From positions 1 to 6,746 of the forward strand of contig DNHA01000016.1 of the NCBI GenBank assembly GCA_003486025.1: a stretch of 6,746 bases of DNA, given 5' to 3'. The notes under the pieces are model-generated. The model ran no database searches. It saw only the letters and a program-made list of their open reading frames with translations, and was not told the origin of the DNA. Both the position numbers and the translations under genes were made by a program. Source of the stretch: Micrococcaceae bacterium. GTDB taxonomy: Bacteria; Actinomycetota; Actinomycetes; Actinomycetales; Micrococcaceae. Below are positions 1 to 6,148 of the stretch, piece by piece. Positions within the stretch are counted from its first letter, which is position 1, and every line of letters starts with the position of its first letter.

Positions 1-19
1 CCAGCTGAGCTATGGGCGC
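1..19 (-). tRNA. tRNA gene, 5' end only (cut by left edge)
   Basis: Read on the minus strand from base 19 leftward, the sequence begins GCGCCCA (seven bases, acceptor-stem 5' strand), then TA (U8, A9), GCTC (D-stem) and AGCTGG (start of the D-loop with A14 and the G18-G19 pair). This is the canonical 5' end of a bacterial tRNA. The anticodon lies outside the window, so the isotype cannot be read. Arg and Lys tRNAs with similar first bases exist in actinobacteria, but that is only a guess. A matching promoter lies upstream at 60-88. Confidence 0.85.
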
Positions 20-59
20 ATATTTAGTTAGTTTGTTTCGCTCTCACGAACCTCAAATA

Positions 60-88
60 ACTATACAGAGGAATTTGAATCCCGACAA
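60..88 (-). promoter_or_regulatory. Putative sigma-70-type promoter of the tRNA gene
   Basis: On the minus strand, TTGTCG (83-88, 4 of 6 matches to TTGACA) and TATAGT (60-65, 5 of 6 matches to TATAAT) are separated by exactly 17 bases. Transcription would start near base 53, about 34 bases before the mature tRNA 5' end at base 19, which is a normal geometry for a tRNA leader. This was recognised by eye only. Confidence 0.55.
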
Positions 89-159
89 ATCGGCAGCGGA
101 ACCTATCGAAGGTAGATGAACAGAAGGTTATGTGAAGAATTCAAAAGGGTACCGGTATA

Positions 160-175
160 CGTGACCTTGGTCACA
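160..175. promoter_or_regulatory. GlxR/CRP-family binding site upstream of pckG
   Basis: The sequence CGTGACCTTGGTCACA contains GTGA-N6-TCAC, with perfect 6-base arms GTGACC/GGTCAC around a TT centre. It matches the CRP/GlxR consensus TGTGA-N6-TCACA at all positions except the first. GlxR is the cAMP-responsive CRP-family regulator of actinobacteria and controls many carbon-metabolism genes. The site is centred about 170 bases upstream of the pckG start codon. Control of pckG by it is inferred from position. Whether it activates or represses cannot be told, because the transcription start is not known. Confidence 0.6.
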
Positions 176-203
176 GTAAAAGGTTATTGTTCATACTAAA
201 ACC

Positions 204-217
204 CCCGAAATTTCGGG
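204..217. repeat. Perfect 14-base palindrome CCCGAAATTTCGGG
   Basis: The two 7-base half sites are exactly complementary with no spacer, so as DNA this is an ideal dimer-binding operator. As RNA it would form only a poor hairpin with no proper loop. It sits 18-31 bases upstream of the possible -10 TATTCT (232-237), where a bound protein could interfere with or contact RNA polymerase. I do not recognise the cognate regulator. Confidence 0.5.
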
Positions 218-324
218 AAATTTATCTTACCTATTCTAGCATTTACTCATTGCTGAGGATTGGATCACACAAATTGATTGGTTCTCAACCCCTAGCCTTG
301 ATTTATTGACAAATTCAGCCCAAT

Positions 325-330
325 GGAGGG
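325..330 (+). promoter_or_regulatory. Ribosome binding site of pckG
   Basis: GGAGGG ends 8 bases before the ATG at 339. It decides the start: the frame is open back to a TTG at 306, but that codon has no Shine-Dalgarno sequence. The 11 extra residues would also read through this ribosome binding site. Confidence 0.8.
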
Positions 331-338
331 AATGGATA

Positions 339-2171
339 ATGAGCACGAGCTCCGATCAGAACGTTATCAACGCAGCACCAACCACGCACGCAAAGTTGGC
401 AGCCTGGGTTGAAGAAGTTGCAGCGCTGACGAAGCCCGATCGTGTTTATTGGGTCGACGGGTCCGTTGAAGAGAACGACCGTCTGACCGCCGAACTGGTT
501 GAGGCAGGCACGCTGGTCAAATTGACCGACCCGAACTTCCCAAATTCTTACGCTGGCGCCTCGGACCCCAAAGATGTGGCCCGAGTCGAAGAGCGCACCT
601 TCATCTGCTCGAAGAAGGAAGAAGACGCAGGCTTCACCAATAACTGGGAAGACCCAGAAAAAATGAAGTCGATGCTCAACGGACTGTTTGACGGTTCGAT
701 GCGCGGACGCACCATGTACGTCATCCCATTCGTCATGGGCCCACTGAACGCCGATGAGCCGGCCTACGGTGTTGAAATCAGCGACTCGGCTTACGTCGTC
801 GCCTCAATGCGCATCATGGCCAAGATCGGCAACGAAGTGCTGCGCAAGATGGAAGCCGAAGAGGCGTTCTTCGTTCCAGCATTGCACTCGGTCGGTGCAC
901 CGCTTGAGCCAGGGCAGGAAGACGTTACCTGGCCATGCAACGAAAACAAATGGATCGTGCACTTCCCTGAAGAGCGCTCCATCATGTCCTACGGTTCGGG
1001 CTACGGCGGTAACGCACTACTGGGCAAGAAGTGCTACTCGCTGCGTATCGCCTCTGTGATGGCTCGTGACGAAGGCTGGCTTGCCGAGCACATGCTCATT
1101 TTGAAGCTGATCAGCCCGCAGAACAAGGCTTACCATATTGCCGCGGCCTTCCCTTCGGCTTGCGGCAAGACCAACCTGGCTCTGCTGGATCCAACCATTG
1201 AAGGCTGGAAAACCGAAACCCTGGGCGATGACATCAACTGGATGCGTATCGGCAAGGACGGCGAGCTGCGCGGTGTGAACCCGGAGTACGGCCTCTTCGG
1301 TGTTGCACCTGGCACCGGTTGGTCCACCAACCCGAACGCCATGCGTGCGATCACCAAGGGCAACTCAATCTTCACCAACGTTGCGTTGACCGACGAAGGT
1401 GGCGTGTGGTGGGAAGGCATGACCGAGGAAACTCCGGCACACCTGATCGACTGGTTGGGCAATGACTGGACTCCTGACTCAGGCCGTCCGGCAGCGCACC
1501 CCAACTCGCGCTTCTGCACCCCCATCGACCAGGTCGACATGCTCTCCGAGGATTACTACTCGCCTAATGGTGTGAAGATCGACGCGATCCTCTTCGGCGG
1601 ACGTCGTAAGACGACCATTCCATTGGTCACCGAGGCGCGCAGCTGGACCAACGGCATCTTCATGGGCTCGACCCTGTCCTCGGAGACCACCGCTGCTGCC
1701 TCCGGTGCTACCGGTGTGATCCGCCGCGACCCAATGGCAATGCTGCCATTCATTGGCTACAACGCTGGGGACTACCTCAACCACTGGGACAAGATTTCGG
1801 CGAAGCTCAACCCAGAGCAGATGCCAAAAATCTTCTTGGTCAACTGGTTCCGCCGCAACGCAGAAGGCGGATTCGCATGGCCAGGGTTCGGCGATAACTC
1901 GCGCGTACTGAAGTGGGCCGTCGAGCGTATCGAAGGCACCGCAGATGCCAAGGAAACCATCATCGGCAACGTGCCGACCGGTGAATCCCTGGACATCAGT
2001 GGTCTGGAGAACTTCACCCCGGCGGACGTTGAAGCCGCAGTGGCCGTCAACAAGGACGAATGGGCCACCGAGGTCGAAGGCATCGAAGAATGGTACGCAA
2101 ACTTCGGTGACGCGCTGCCAACTTCGCTGCGTGCCGAGCTCGATGGTTTGAAGGCCCGGCTGAACGCCTAA
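339..2171 (+). CDS. pckG: Phosphoenolpyruvate carboxykinase (GTP)
   Basis: The 610-residue cytosolic enzyme converts oxaloacetate + GTP to phosphoenolpyruvate + GDP + CO2. It is the entry step of gluconeogenesis and part of the PEP/oxaloacetate node. The length is typical of the GTP-dependent family. The P-loop [11 protein letters not shown] (residues 271-281) contains the active-site cysteine (C275) and the nucleotide-binding GKT. The LGDDINW segment (295-301) is the metal-binding kinase-2 region. [11 protein letters not shown] and the aromatic-rich [18 protein letters not shown] match the PEP- and guanine-binding regions of PckG. The ATP-dependent PckA family lacks this arrangement. The start at ATG 339 is set by GGAGGG eight bases upstream. 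The gene is monocistronic: a regulatory region precedes it and a strong hairpin terminator follows 12 bases after the stop. A GlxR/CRP-like site upstream suggests cAMP/carbon-source control. No damage or missing residues were seen. Confidence 0.97.
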   Translation: MSTSSDQNVINAAPTTHAKLAAWVEEVAALTKPDRVYWVDGSVEENDRLTAELVEAGTLVKLTDPNFPNSYAGASDPKDVARVEERTFICSKKEEDAGFTNNWEDPEKMKSMLNGLFDGSMRGRTMYVIPFVMGPLNADEPAYGVEISDSAYVVASMRIMAKIGNEVLRKMEAEEAFFVPALHSVGAPLEPGQEDVTWPCNENKWIVHFPEERSIMSYGSGYGGNALLGKKCYSLRIASVMARDEGWLAEHMLILKLISPQNKAYHIAAAFPSACGKTNLALLDPTIEGWKTETLGDDINWMRIGKDGELRGVNPEYGLFGVAPGTGWSTNPNAMRAITKGNSIFTNVALTDEGGVWWEGMTEETPAHLIDWLGNDWTPDSGRPAAHPNSRFCTPIDQVDMLSEDYYSPNGVKIDAILFGGRRKTTIPLVTEARSWTNGIFMGSTLSSETTAAASGATGVIRRDPMAMLPFIGYNAGDYLNHWDKISAKLNPEQMPKIFLVNWFRRNAEGGFAWPGFGDNSRVLKWAVERIEGTADAKETIIGNVPTGESLDISGLENFTPADVEAAVAVNKDEWATEVEGIEEWYANFGDALPTSLRAELDGLKARLNA

Positions 2172-2183
2172 GTCCGGCTCACT

Positions 2184-2229
2184 AAAGATCCCTTGGGAAC
2201 CGTACTTTCGGTACCCAAGGGATCTTTTT
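2184..2229 (+). terminator. Rho-independent terminator of pckG
   Basis: Arms of 14 bases (2184-2197 and 2214-2227) are perfectly complementary. After one A-A mismatch, a further 4 bp (ACCG/CGGT) closes a 6-base loop (2203-2208). The stem runs into TTTTT (2225-2229). It lies 12 bases after the pckG stop. The convergent MFS gene ends at 2241, so the hairpin may also stop leftward transcription. On that strand only three T residues occur at the end of the stem, so it should work better for pckG. Confidence 0.9.
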
Positions 2230-2240
2230 GCCGATCAGCA

Positions 2241-3449
2241 CTAAGCAGTCGCTGTGCTGCCGGGATGGAATCGATCCGACGTGTAAATCAGTGCGCCAAA
2301 GGCGATCAAAGCGCTGGCCAACGCGGTCAGGGCAAAGGCCAGTGCCGAATCGGCCCCGGACAGACCCACTAACGGGGTCGCTAGAGCGCCAATGAGAAAT
2401 TGCGCGGCACCCAGCAGGGCAGAGCCCGAGCCAGAAACTTCCCGGACCTCATTGAGCGCCAGCCCGGTGGTATTGCCCATGGTGAAACCAATGGCTGAGA
2501 CGAACACAAAAATCACCGCGGCGAGAAGCAGGCTACGCACCTGTAGCAGTGCCAGTACCAGAAGCAGGACAGCCGAGCCGAGCAGCACGCTCAAGGCCAC
2601 CGTAATGGTCCGGCGCAGCGGAATGCGGCCCACCAACCGTGCGGAGACCAAACCGGAGAGTATTAGGCCCACCGCATTGATGCCAAAGCACAATGCATAG
2701 TCTTGAGCACGCAACCCCATGACCGTCTGGTAAAGGAACGGCGAAGCGGAAACATAGGCCATCATGGCACCAAATGCGAAGCCGAACTGGACCAGATAAC
2801 CGACAAAACGACGCCGTCCCAGGGCGACCTTCAGCGGCGCAAAAAAGTTACCGGTGGACCGTGCTGATATAGCGTGTGTTTCGCGATAGATAACCAGCGC
2901 ACCAACAACCATCAGCAGCGCTGCGGCAGCCAGCACCCAGAGCACCAGGCGGAAACCACCCAGCGCGCCCAGATTCGCTCCCAGAAGCGGCGCCACGGCT
3001 GGGGCCACCGCGCCGATGGTCATGAGGATGCTGAAGATTCTTGCGGTCTGCACGCCCTTGGTCGTATCGGCCACGATCGCCTTGGAGATCACTACTCCGG
3101 CTGCTCCGCCAAACCCCTGCAACGCACGTGCAATACTCAATGTTTCCAACGTCGGAGCGAGCGCGGCGGCCACCGATGCAACCACAAATAGGATCGTGCC
3201 CCATCGCAAAGGCCGGGCTCGGCCTAAACGATCCGAGAGTGCACCCCAGAGGAATTGGCCTGCGCCCATACCGGCTAAGAAGAATGTCAGCGTGAGCTGG
3301 ATAGCGGAGGCTGAGGCAGAGAACTCTGCGGTCATTTCCGGAAATGAGGGAAGATACATATCCGTGGCTAGCGGGCCGGTGGTGCCAAGAATGATCAGGA
3401 GGGCAAAGAGTGGCGCAGTTAGCCGCGAACGTTCGGGTGCTGAAGGCAT
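2241..3449 (-). CDS. MFS multidrug efflux transporter, Bcr/CflA type
   Basis: The 402-residue protein is a predicted inner-membrane proton antiporter of the DHA1 drug-efflux group. The first transmembrane segment (about 11-30) ends in DMYLPSFP (30-37), a hallmark of Bcr/CflA transporters. MFS motif A (GALSDRLGRARPL, 69-81) follows segment 2. RALQGFGGAAGVVISKAIVAD (108-128) covers the conserved segment-4 region, and GAVAPAVAPLLGA (146-158) is the segment-5 antiporter motif C. Length and hydrophobic pattern fit 12 segments with a central loop near 190-210. The known family exports such drugs as bicyclomycin, sulfonamides and chloramphenicol; the substrate here is unknown. The start is fixed: an in-frame TAG lies four codons upstream, with no start codon between. 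There is no clear Shine-Dalgarno sequence. It lies 30 bases downstream of the EamA gene on the same strand, so the two are probably one operon. Confidence 0.92.
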   Translation of the reverse strand: MPSAPERSRLTAPLFALLIILGTTGPLATDMYLPSFPEMTAEFSASASAIQLTLTFFLAGMGAGQFLWGALSDRLGRARPLRWGTILFVVASVAAALAPTLETLSIARALQGFGGAAGVVISKAIVADTTKGVQTARIFSILMTIGAVAPAVAPLLGANLGALGGFRLVLWVLAAAALLMVVGALVIYRETHAISARSTGNFFAPLKVALGRRRFVGYLVQFGFAFGAMMAYVSASPFLYQTVMGLRAQDYALCFGINAVGLILSGLVSARLVGRIPLRRTITVALSVLLGSAVLLLVLALLQVRSLLLAAVIFVFVSAIGFTMGNTTGLALNEVREVSGSGSALLGAAQFLIGALATPLVGLSGADSALAFALTALASALIAFGALIYTSDRFHPGSTATA

Positions 3450-3453
3450 GGAA

Positions 3454-3477
3454 CTAGTCTATGAGCCTGACCAGCAT
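3454..3477 (-). other. Possible 7-codon leader reading frame before the MFS gene
   Basis: In the 30-base gap between the two transporter genes, the minus strand has ATG (3475-3477), six further codons (peptide MLVRLID) and TAG (3454-3456). A GGAG (3486-3489), embedded in the last codons of the upstream EamA gene, is 8 bases before this ATG. The TAG ends four bases before the MFS start codon. The geometry would allow ribosomes to terminate and reinitiate at the MFS gene, which has no Shine-Dalgarno sequence of its own. It may equally be chance; nothing shows that the peptide is made. Confidence 0.3.
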
Positions 3478-3479
3478 TG

Positions 3480-4403
3480 TTAATTCTCCGGATGAGTCGA
3501 CTGATTCTCGGCGGGGACCTCTTGCAAGGGTCCCGCTGGTTTGGCCGCAAACCAGGTCACCCCGGCGCCGGCCAGCGCGACGCAAAGAATACCGAACAGC
3601 GACAGCCAGCCCAGCTGTTCTCCAAGCAGCAGCCACCCAATGAGTGTCCCCATGGCAGGGTCGATGGCAAATAAGGTGCCCACCACACGAGCCGAGGAAA
3701 TTCGGGCCGCCAACGTATCGACCAGATAGGGGATTGCTACACCTATGACGCCGCTCAGCGCCAATAAACCCCATTGCGGCGCGGAAACTTCCGCCACCTT
3801 AGGGATGCCAAAAGGCAGTGAAACCAGGGCGGCAATGGACACGGACAATGCTAGAGAACTGACCGAGGAATCATCGGCTTTGCCTACTTTTTCTGCCAGC
3901 AGTGTGTAGAGCGCAAAGCAAAGACCCGCACCGAGTCCAAAGGCAAAGCCCACCGCATCGAAGTGCCCTCCGGGCCCGGCTATGAGAATCACTCCGGCCA
4001 AGGCGAGCAATGCCCAGGCGGCTTCACGCAAGCGCCGGGAGTACACCAAAGCGACTACCGCCGGACCTAAGAAATCCAGCGTCACGGCAATCCCCAGTGG
4101 CAGGTGTTCGATTGCCTTATAAAGCAGCAGGTTCATCGCGGCCATCACGACGCCGTAAAAAATGATAGCGGACCAATTTGCGCGGTTCCTACCGCGCAAG
4201 GTTGGCCGAAGTAAAAGCCATAGGACTGCAGCAGCCAATACCAGACGTAACGAGCTGACTGCGGGGGAACCTAGAGAGTCAAACATGGAAGCCGAGATCG
4301 CTGAAGAACTTTGCACGCCAATGGAACCAATCAGCACGAATAATGCTGCTCGCCCACCCGCTGGTGGGAGGCTGGAAAGTTGTTTTGCGGGCTGGGAATT
4401 CAT
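3480..4403 (-). CDS. EamA/DMT-family transporter, RhtA-like
   Basis: The 307-residue integral membrane protein has two EamA repeats (about 20-144 and 152-285), giving the ten-segment layout of drug/metabolite transporters. The first repeat contains LPLGIAVTLDFLGP (101-114), a segment typical of the RhtA (threonine/homoserine exporter) branch. The second has DPAMGTLIGWLLLGEQL (248-264), the usual conserved end of the EamA repeat. The short hydrophilic C-terminus (about 288-307) should be cytoplasmic. Family knowledge suggests export of amino acids or related metabolites, but the substrate is not visible. The start at 4403 has a distant AGAAGG (4416-4421) with 12 bases of spacing, so initiation may be weak. 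It is the first gene of a probable two-gene operon with the MFS transporter and is divergent from the PadR gene, whose product is a candidate regulator. Confidence 0.9.
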   Translation of the reverse strand: MNSQPAKQLSSLPPAGGRAALFVLIGSIGVQSSSAISASMFDSLGSPAVSSLRLVLAAAVLWLLLRPTLRGRNRANWSAIIFYGVVMAAMNLLLYKAIEHLPLGIAVTLDFLGPAVVALVYSRRLREAAWALLALAGVILIAGPGGHFDAVGFAFGLGAGLCFALYTLLAEKVGKADDSSVSSLALSVSIAALVSLPFGIPKVAEVSAPQWGLLALSGVIGVAIPYLVDTLAARISSARVVGTLFAIDPAMGTLIGWLLLGEQLGWLSLFGILCVALAGAGVTWFAAKPAGPLQEVPAENQSTHPEN

Positions 4404-4441
4404 GGCGTGAGGCGACCTTCTTGAGTTTGCGGACCTCTCTG

Positions 4442-4470
4442 ATTGAAGTGCATGCAGGTCAGCTAGCCAA
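4442..4470 (-). promoter_or_regulatory. Weak candidate promoter for the transporter operon
   Basis: On the minus strand, TTGGCT (4465-4470) and TTCAAT (4442-4447) are 17 bases apart, each matching the sigma-70 consensus at 4 of 6 positions. Transcription would start near 4435, about 30 bases before the EamA start. The spacer contains the 8-base palindrome TGCATGCA (4449-4456). The hexamers are weak and the call rests mainly on spacing and position. Confidence 0.25.
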
Positions 4471-4484
4471 GAATACGGCGGAAA

Positions 4485-4495
4485 ATTGTCACAAT
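4485..4495. promoter_or_regulatory. Small inverted repeat, candidate operator
   Basis: ATTGT-C-ACAAT has perfect 5-base arms around one base in the divergent intergenic region. It lies 70 bases before the PadR start and 82 bases before the EamA start. PadR proteins usually bind dyads such as ATGT-N8-ACAT near their own promoters, and this is not an exact match. It is listed as the best dyad, together with TGCATGCA at 4449-4456, for the regulator encoded next door. Confidence 0.25.
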
Positions 4496-4564
4496 CTGGG
4501 TTCAGTTCGTGGCTGCGGCCAAGTAAGTGGGTGCAAAATCAACTAAATATGAAAAGATGAATCC

Positions 4565-5092
4565 ATGGTTTTGGCACGATTGATCCTAGGGTTGCTCTGT
4601 TTGGCACCGATGACTGGCTATGAGCTCAAGAAACATTTTGACTCCTCCATTAATCACTTCTGGAACGCTGACAAAGCGCAGATCTACCGCACGTTGGCTC
4701 AGCTAGTTGATCAGGGCTACGCGACGGTGACCACTGTGGCGCAGTCAAACTATCCAGATCGCCAAGAGCATCACATCACCGATGAAGGTCGGCAGGCCCT
4801 GGTTGGATGGCTTTCCGACGGAGCGGCGCAGGGTACAGAGCGGGATCCCTTCATGGGACAGGTATTTTTCGCGGCCGAACTGCCCCGCGAGGATATTGAT
4901 CAGCTTCTGACCGAACGCCGGGGCAAAACGCAGGCAGTTTTAGATGACTATCTCTCCCAACGTGAGGGCATCGACATGCGAGCTGCCGCGGATCGTCGCA
5001 GTTTCCTCATGGCCGCCACCTTGGACCATGCAATTCGACAGCAGGCCGCCGAGCTGGAATGGCTTGACGCAGTAATGGAGCATCTGCCATGA
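4565..5092 (+). CDS. PadR-family transcriptional regulator
   Basis: The 175-residue cytoplasmic DNA-binding protein has an N-terminal winged helix-turn-helix (about 3-80). It carries the PadR signatures LILGLLCLAPMTGYELKKHF (6-25), then QIYRTLAQLVDQGYA (39-53, recognition-helix region) and ITDEGRQAL (71-79, end of the wing). The C-terminal part (about 90-175) is helical and charged, as in PadR proteins with a dimerisation/effector domain of the Vir-type (PadR subfamily 2). Such proteins usually repress their own operon and a divergent one until a small molecule binds. The ATG at 4565 follows an in-frame stop (4550-4552) and has only a poor ribosome binding site (GAAAAG). The gene overlaps the hydrolase by four bases (ATGA) and is divergent from the EamA gene. 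The controlled genes and the ligand are unknown. Confidence 0.92.
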   Translation: MVLARLILGLLCLAPMTGYELKKHFDSSINHFWNADKAQIYRTLAQLVDQGYATVTTVAQSNYPDRQEHHITDEGRQALVGWLSDGAAQGTERDPFMGQVFFAAELPREDIDQLLTERRGKTQAVLDDYLSQREGIDMRAAADRRSFLMAATLDHAIRQQAAELEWLDAVMEHLP

Positions 5093-6072
5093 CACCAGGC
5101 AAAGACGCCGGTTCCACTGACAAGAAGTTCAGCAGGGACGCAACCGACTATCCGGAACTTCATCCAGCACGTCGTCCGTCCGGAAGAGATAAACCTGCCC
5201 AAACGCTGGTTTTTCTGCATGGCGGAAATGTTGGCAATTGGAGCTGGGATCCGCAGGTTCTAGCTTTTGGCGACTTCAATGTGCTGACCTTGCATCTTCC
5301 CGCTTTCGGCGCGCGGAGCGAAGAGACTTGGCAGGGTTTGGATTCGGCGGCCGATGATGTAGCAGCCCTTATCGCCGACGAGGTCTCCGAAGGCGGGGTG
5401 CACCTGGTAGGTATTTCCCTAGGCGGTGTGATTGCACTCCATGTGGCTGCGCGGCATCCAGAACTGGTCGAATCCTTGCTGCTGACAGGGACTCCGGTCA
5501 CCGGTGTGCCGGCAGCTGCCCGCGCAATGAACCGGATGGCGCTGAAGCTGATTGGCAGTGAATGGTACTGGCGTTTCCAGGCCGGAGCCTATGGCATGGT
5601 CGATGACGAACGTGAGTTGTTCGCCGAACATGGTGTACTGCTGAAGCCGGAAAATTTACGAGCCATCATGGATGATCTGGACCCCGGCGGACTTCCCGGC
5701 AAGCTGTCAAACTATCGTGGGCCGGTACTGGCCTTGGCAGGTGGCAAAGAGCCTAAGCATGTGCAGAAGTCTTTCGAGGATTTGCGCCATGGCCTTCCGC
5801 AGGCGGTCACCCGGGTCGTGCCGGGCATGCATCACCAATGGAATATTGAGAACCCGCTATTATTCAATTCGGTAGTGCGGCGGTGGATCAGCGACGCGAG
5901 CCTTCATCAGATTCTAGTGGACCCGCAGGCAGCAAAACCGGAGAAGCCAGCTAGGGCAACGAAGCCATCAGGTGCACAGCCAGAAGCAGCTGAAGCCAAG
6001 CCGCACCAGGTAGATCCGCAACCTGCGGTTACCCAGCGCAAGCCGGAACTACCGAAGCCAAACAAAAAATAA
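5089..6072 (+). CDS. Alpha/beta-fold hydrolase with basic Pro-rich C-terminal tail
   Basis: The 327-residue protein has no signal peptide or membrane segment, so it is probably cytoplasmic. After a polar N-terminus (1-38), strand LVFLHGGN (40-47) gives the HGG oxyanion region. GISLGG (108-113) is the nucleophile elbow with Ser110. A cap-like insert spans about 135-205. VLALAGGKEPKHVQKS (213-228) offers Glu221 as the likely acid, and GMHHQWN (246-252) offers His248 or His249 as the base. The fold is clear but the substrate is not: ester, lactone or similar hydrolysis is possible. Residues 281-327 form a Lys/Pro/Ala-rich, probably disordered tail outside the catalytic domain. The start overlaps the PadR stop (ATGA), with GGAG eight bases upstream (5077-5080), so the two are translationally coupled. 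This suggests that the hydrolase acts on the compound sensed by the regulator, which is inference. Confidence 0.88.
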   Translation: MTPGKDAGSTDKKFSRDATDYPELHPARRPSGRDKPAQTLVFLHGGNVGNWSWDPQVLAFGDFNVLTLHLPAFGARSEETWQGLDSAADDVAALIADEVSEGGVHLVGISLGGVIALHVAARHPELVESLLLTGTPVTGVPAAARAMNRMALKLIGSEWYWRFQAGAYGMVDDERELFAEHGVLLKPENLRAIMDDLDPGGLPGKLSNYRGPVLALAGGKEPKHVQKSFEDLRHGLPQAVTRVVPGMHHQWNIENPLLFNSVVRRWISDASLHQILVDPQAAKPEKPARATKPSGAQPEAAEAKPHQVDPQPAVTQRKPELPKPNKK

Positions 6073-6086
6073 CCAGTCTTTAATGC

Positions 6087-6139
6087 AGCTAAGCGCGATG
6101 CAGATTCCCCCATAATTCGAATCTGCATCGCGCTTAGCT
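6087..6139. terminator. Long perfect hairpin between convergent genes
   Basis: Arms 6087-6107 and 6119-6139 are perfectly complementary over 21 bp, G+C-rich in the middle, with an 11-base loop. The hairpin starts 14 bases after the hydrolase stop and ends 9 bases before the hmp stop, so it is positioned to terminate both genes. Neither side has a real T-run: only TTT at 6142-6144 on the plus strand, and none on the minus strand. It may act as a bidirectional terminator without a T-tract or as a 3'-end mRNA stabiliser. Confidence 0.7.
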
Positions 6140-6148
6140 AGTTTATGG

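Larger units (their letters stand above)
20..338. other. Regulatory intergenic region between tRNA and pckG
   Basis: About 320 bases with no convincing gene. It is more A+T-rich than the flanking coding sequence. It carries the leftward tRNA promoter (60-88), a GlxR/CRP-like site (160-175), a perfect 14-base palindrome (204-217), a possible -10 hexamer TATTCT (232-237) and the pckG ribosome binding site (325-330). The -10 has no good -35 at 17 bases, so a pckG promoter would have to be weak or activator-dependent, or it lies elsewhere in this stretch. If transcription starts near 244, the pckG leader would be about 95 bases. I saw no riboswitch-like structure. Confidence 0.6.

Noticed and set aside
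116..199. 27-codon plus-strand open frame in the pckG upstream region.
   Set aside because: The Shine-Dalgarno-like GAAGG is only about 3 bases from its ATG, it runs through the GlxR-like site, and the peptide shows no recognisable feature.
306..311. Exact TTGACA hexamer, as a -35 element for pckG.
   Set aside because: It lies about 30 bases before the start codon, and the only -10-like sequence (GATAAT, 335-340) is 23 bases away and overlaps the start codon.
306..338. N-terminal extension of PckG from a TTG at 306.
   Set aside because: The TTG has no Shine-Dalgarno sequence, the 11 added residues look unlike PckG, and the ATG at 339 has GGAGGG at ideal spacing.
1130..1540. Antisense open frame of 136 codons inside pckG.
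   Set aside because: It lies wholly opposite strongly conserved PckG motifs including the P-loop. Long antisense frames are common in G+C-rich genes, and its product resembles nothing known.
3016..3483. 155-codon plus-strand frame opposite the MFS gene and its upstream gap.
   Set aside because: It is antisense to the conserved MFS segments and its translation has no domain-like pattern.
3454..3774. 106-codon minus-strand frame overlapping the end of the EamA gene.
   Set aside because: It is an out-of-frame shadow of the EamA coding sequence. Only its last seven codons, which have their own Shine-Dalgarno sequence and ATG, were considered separately.
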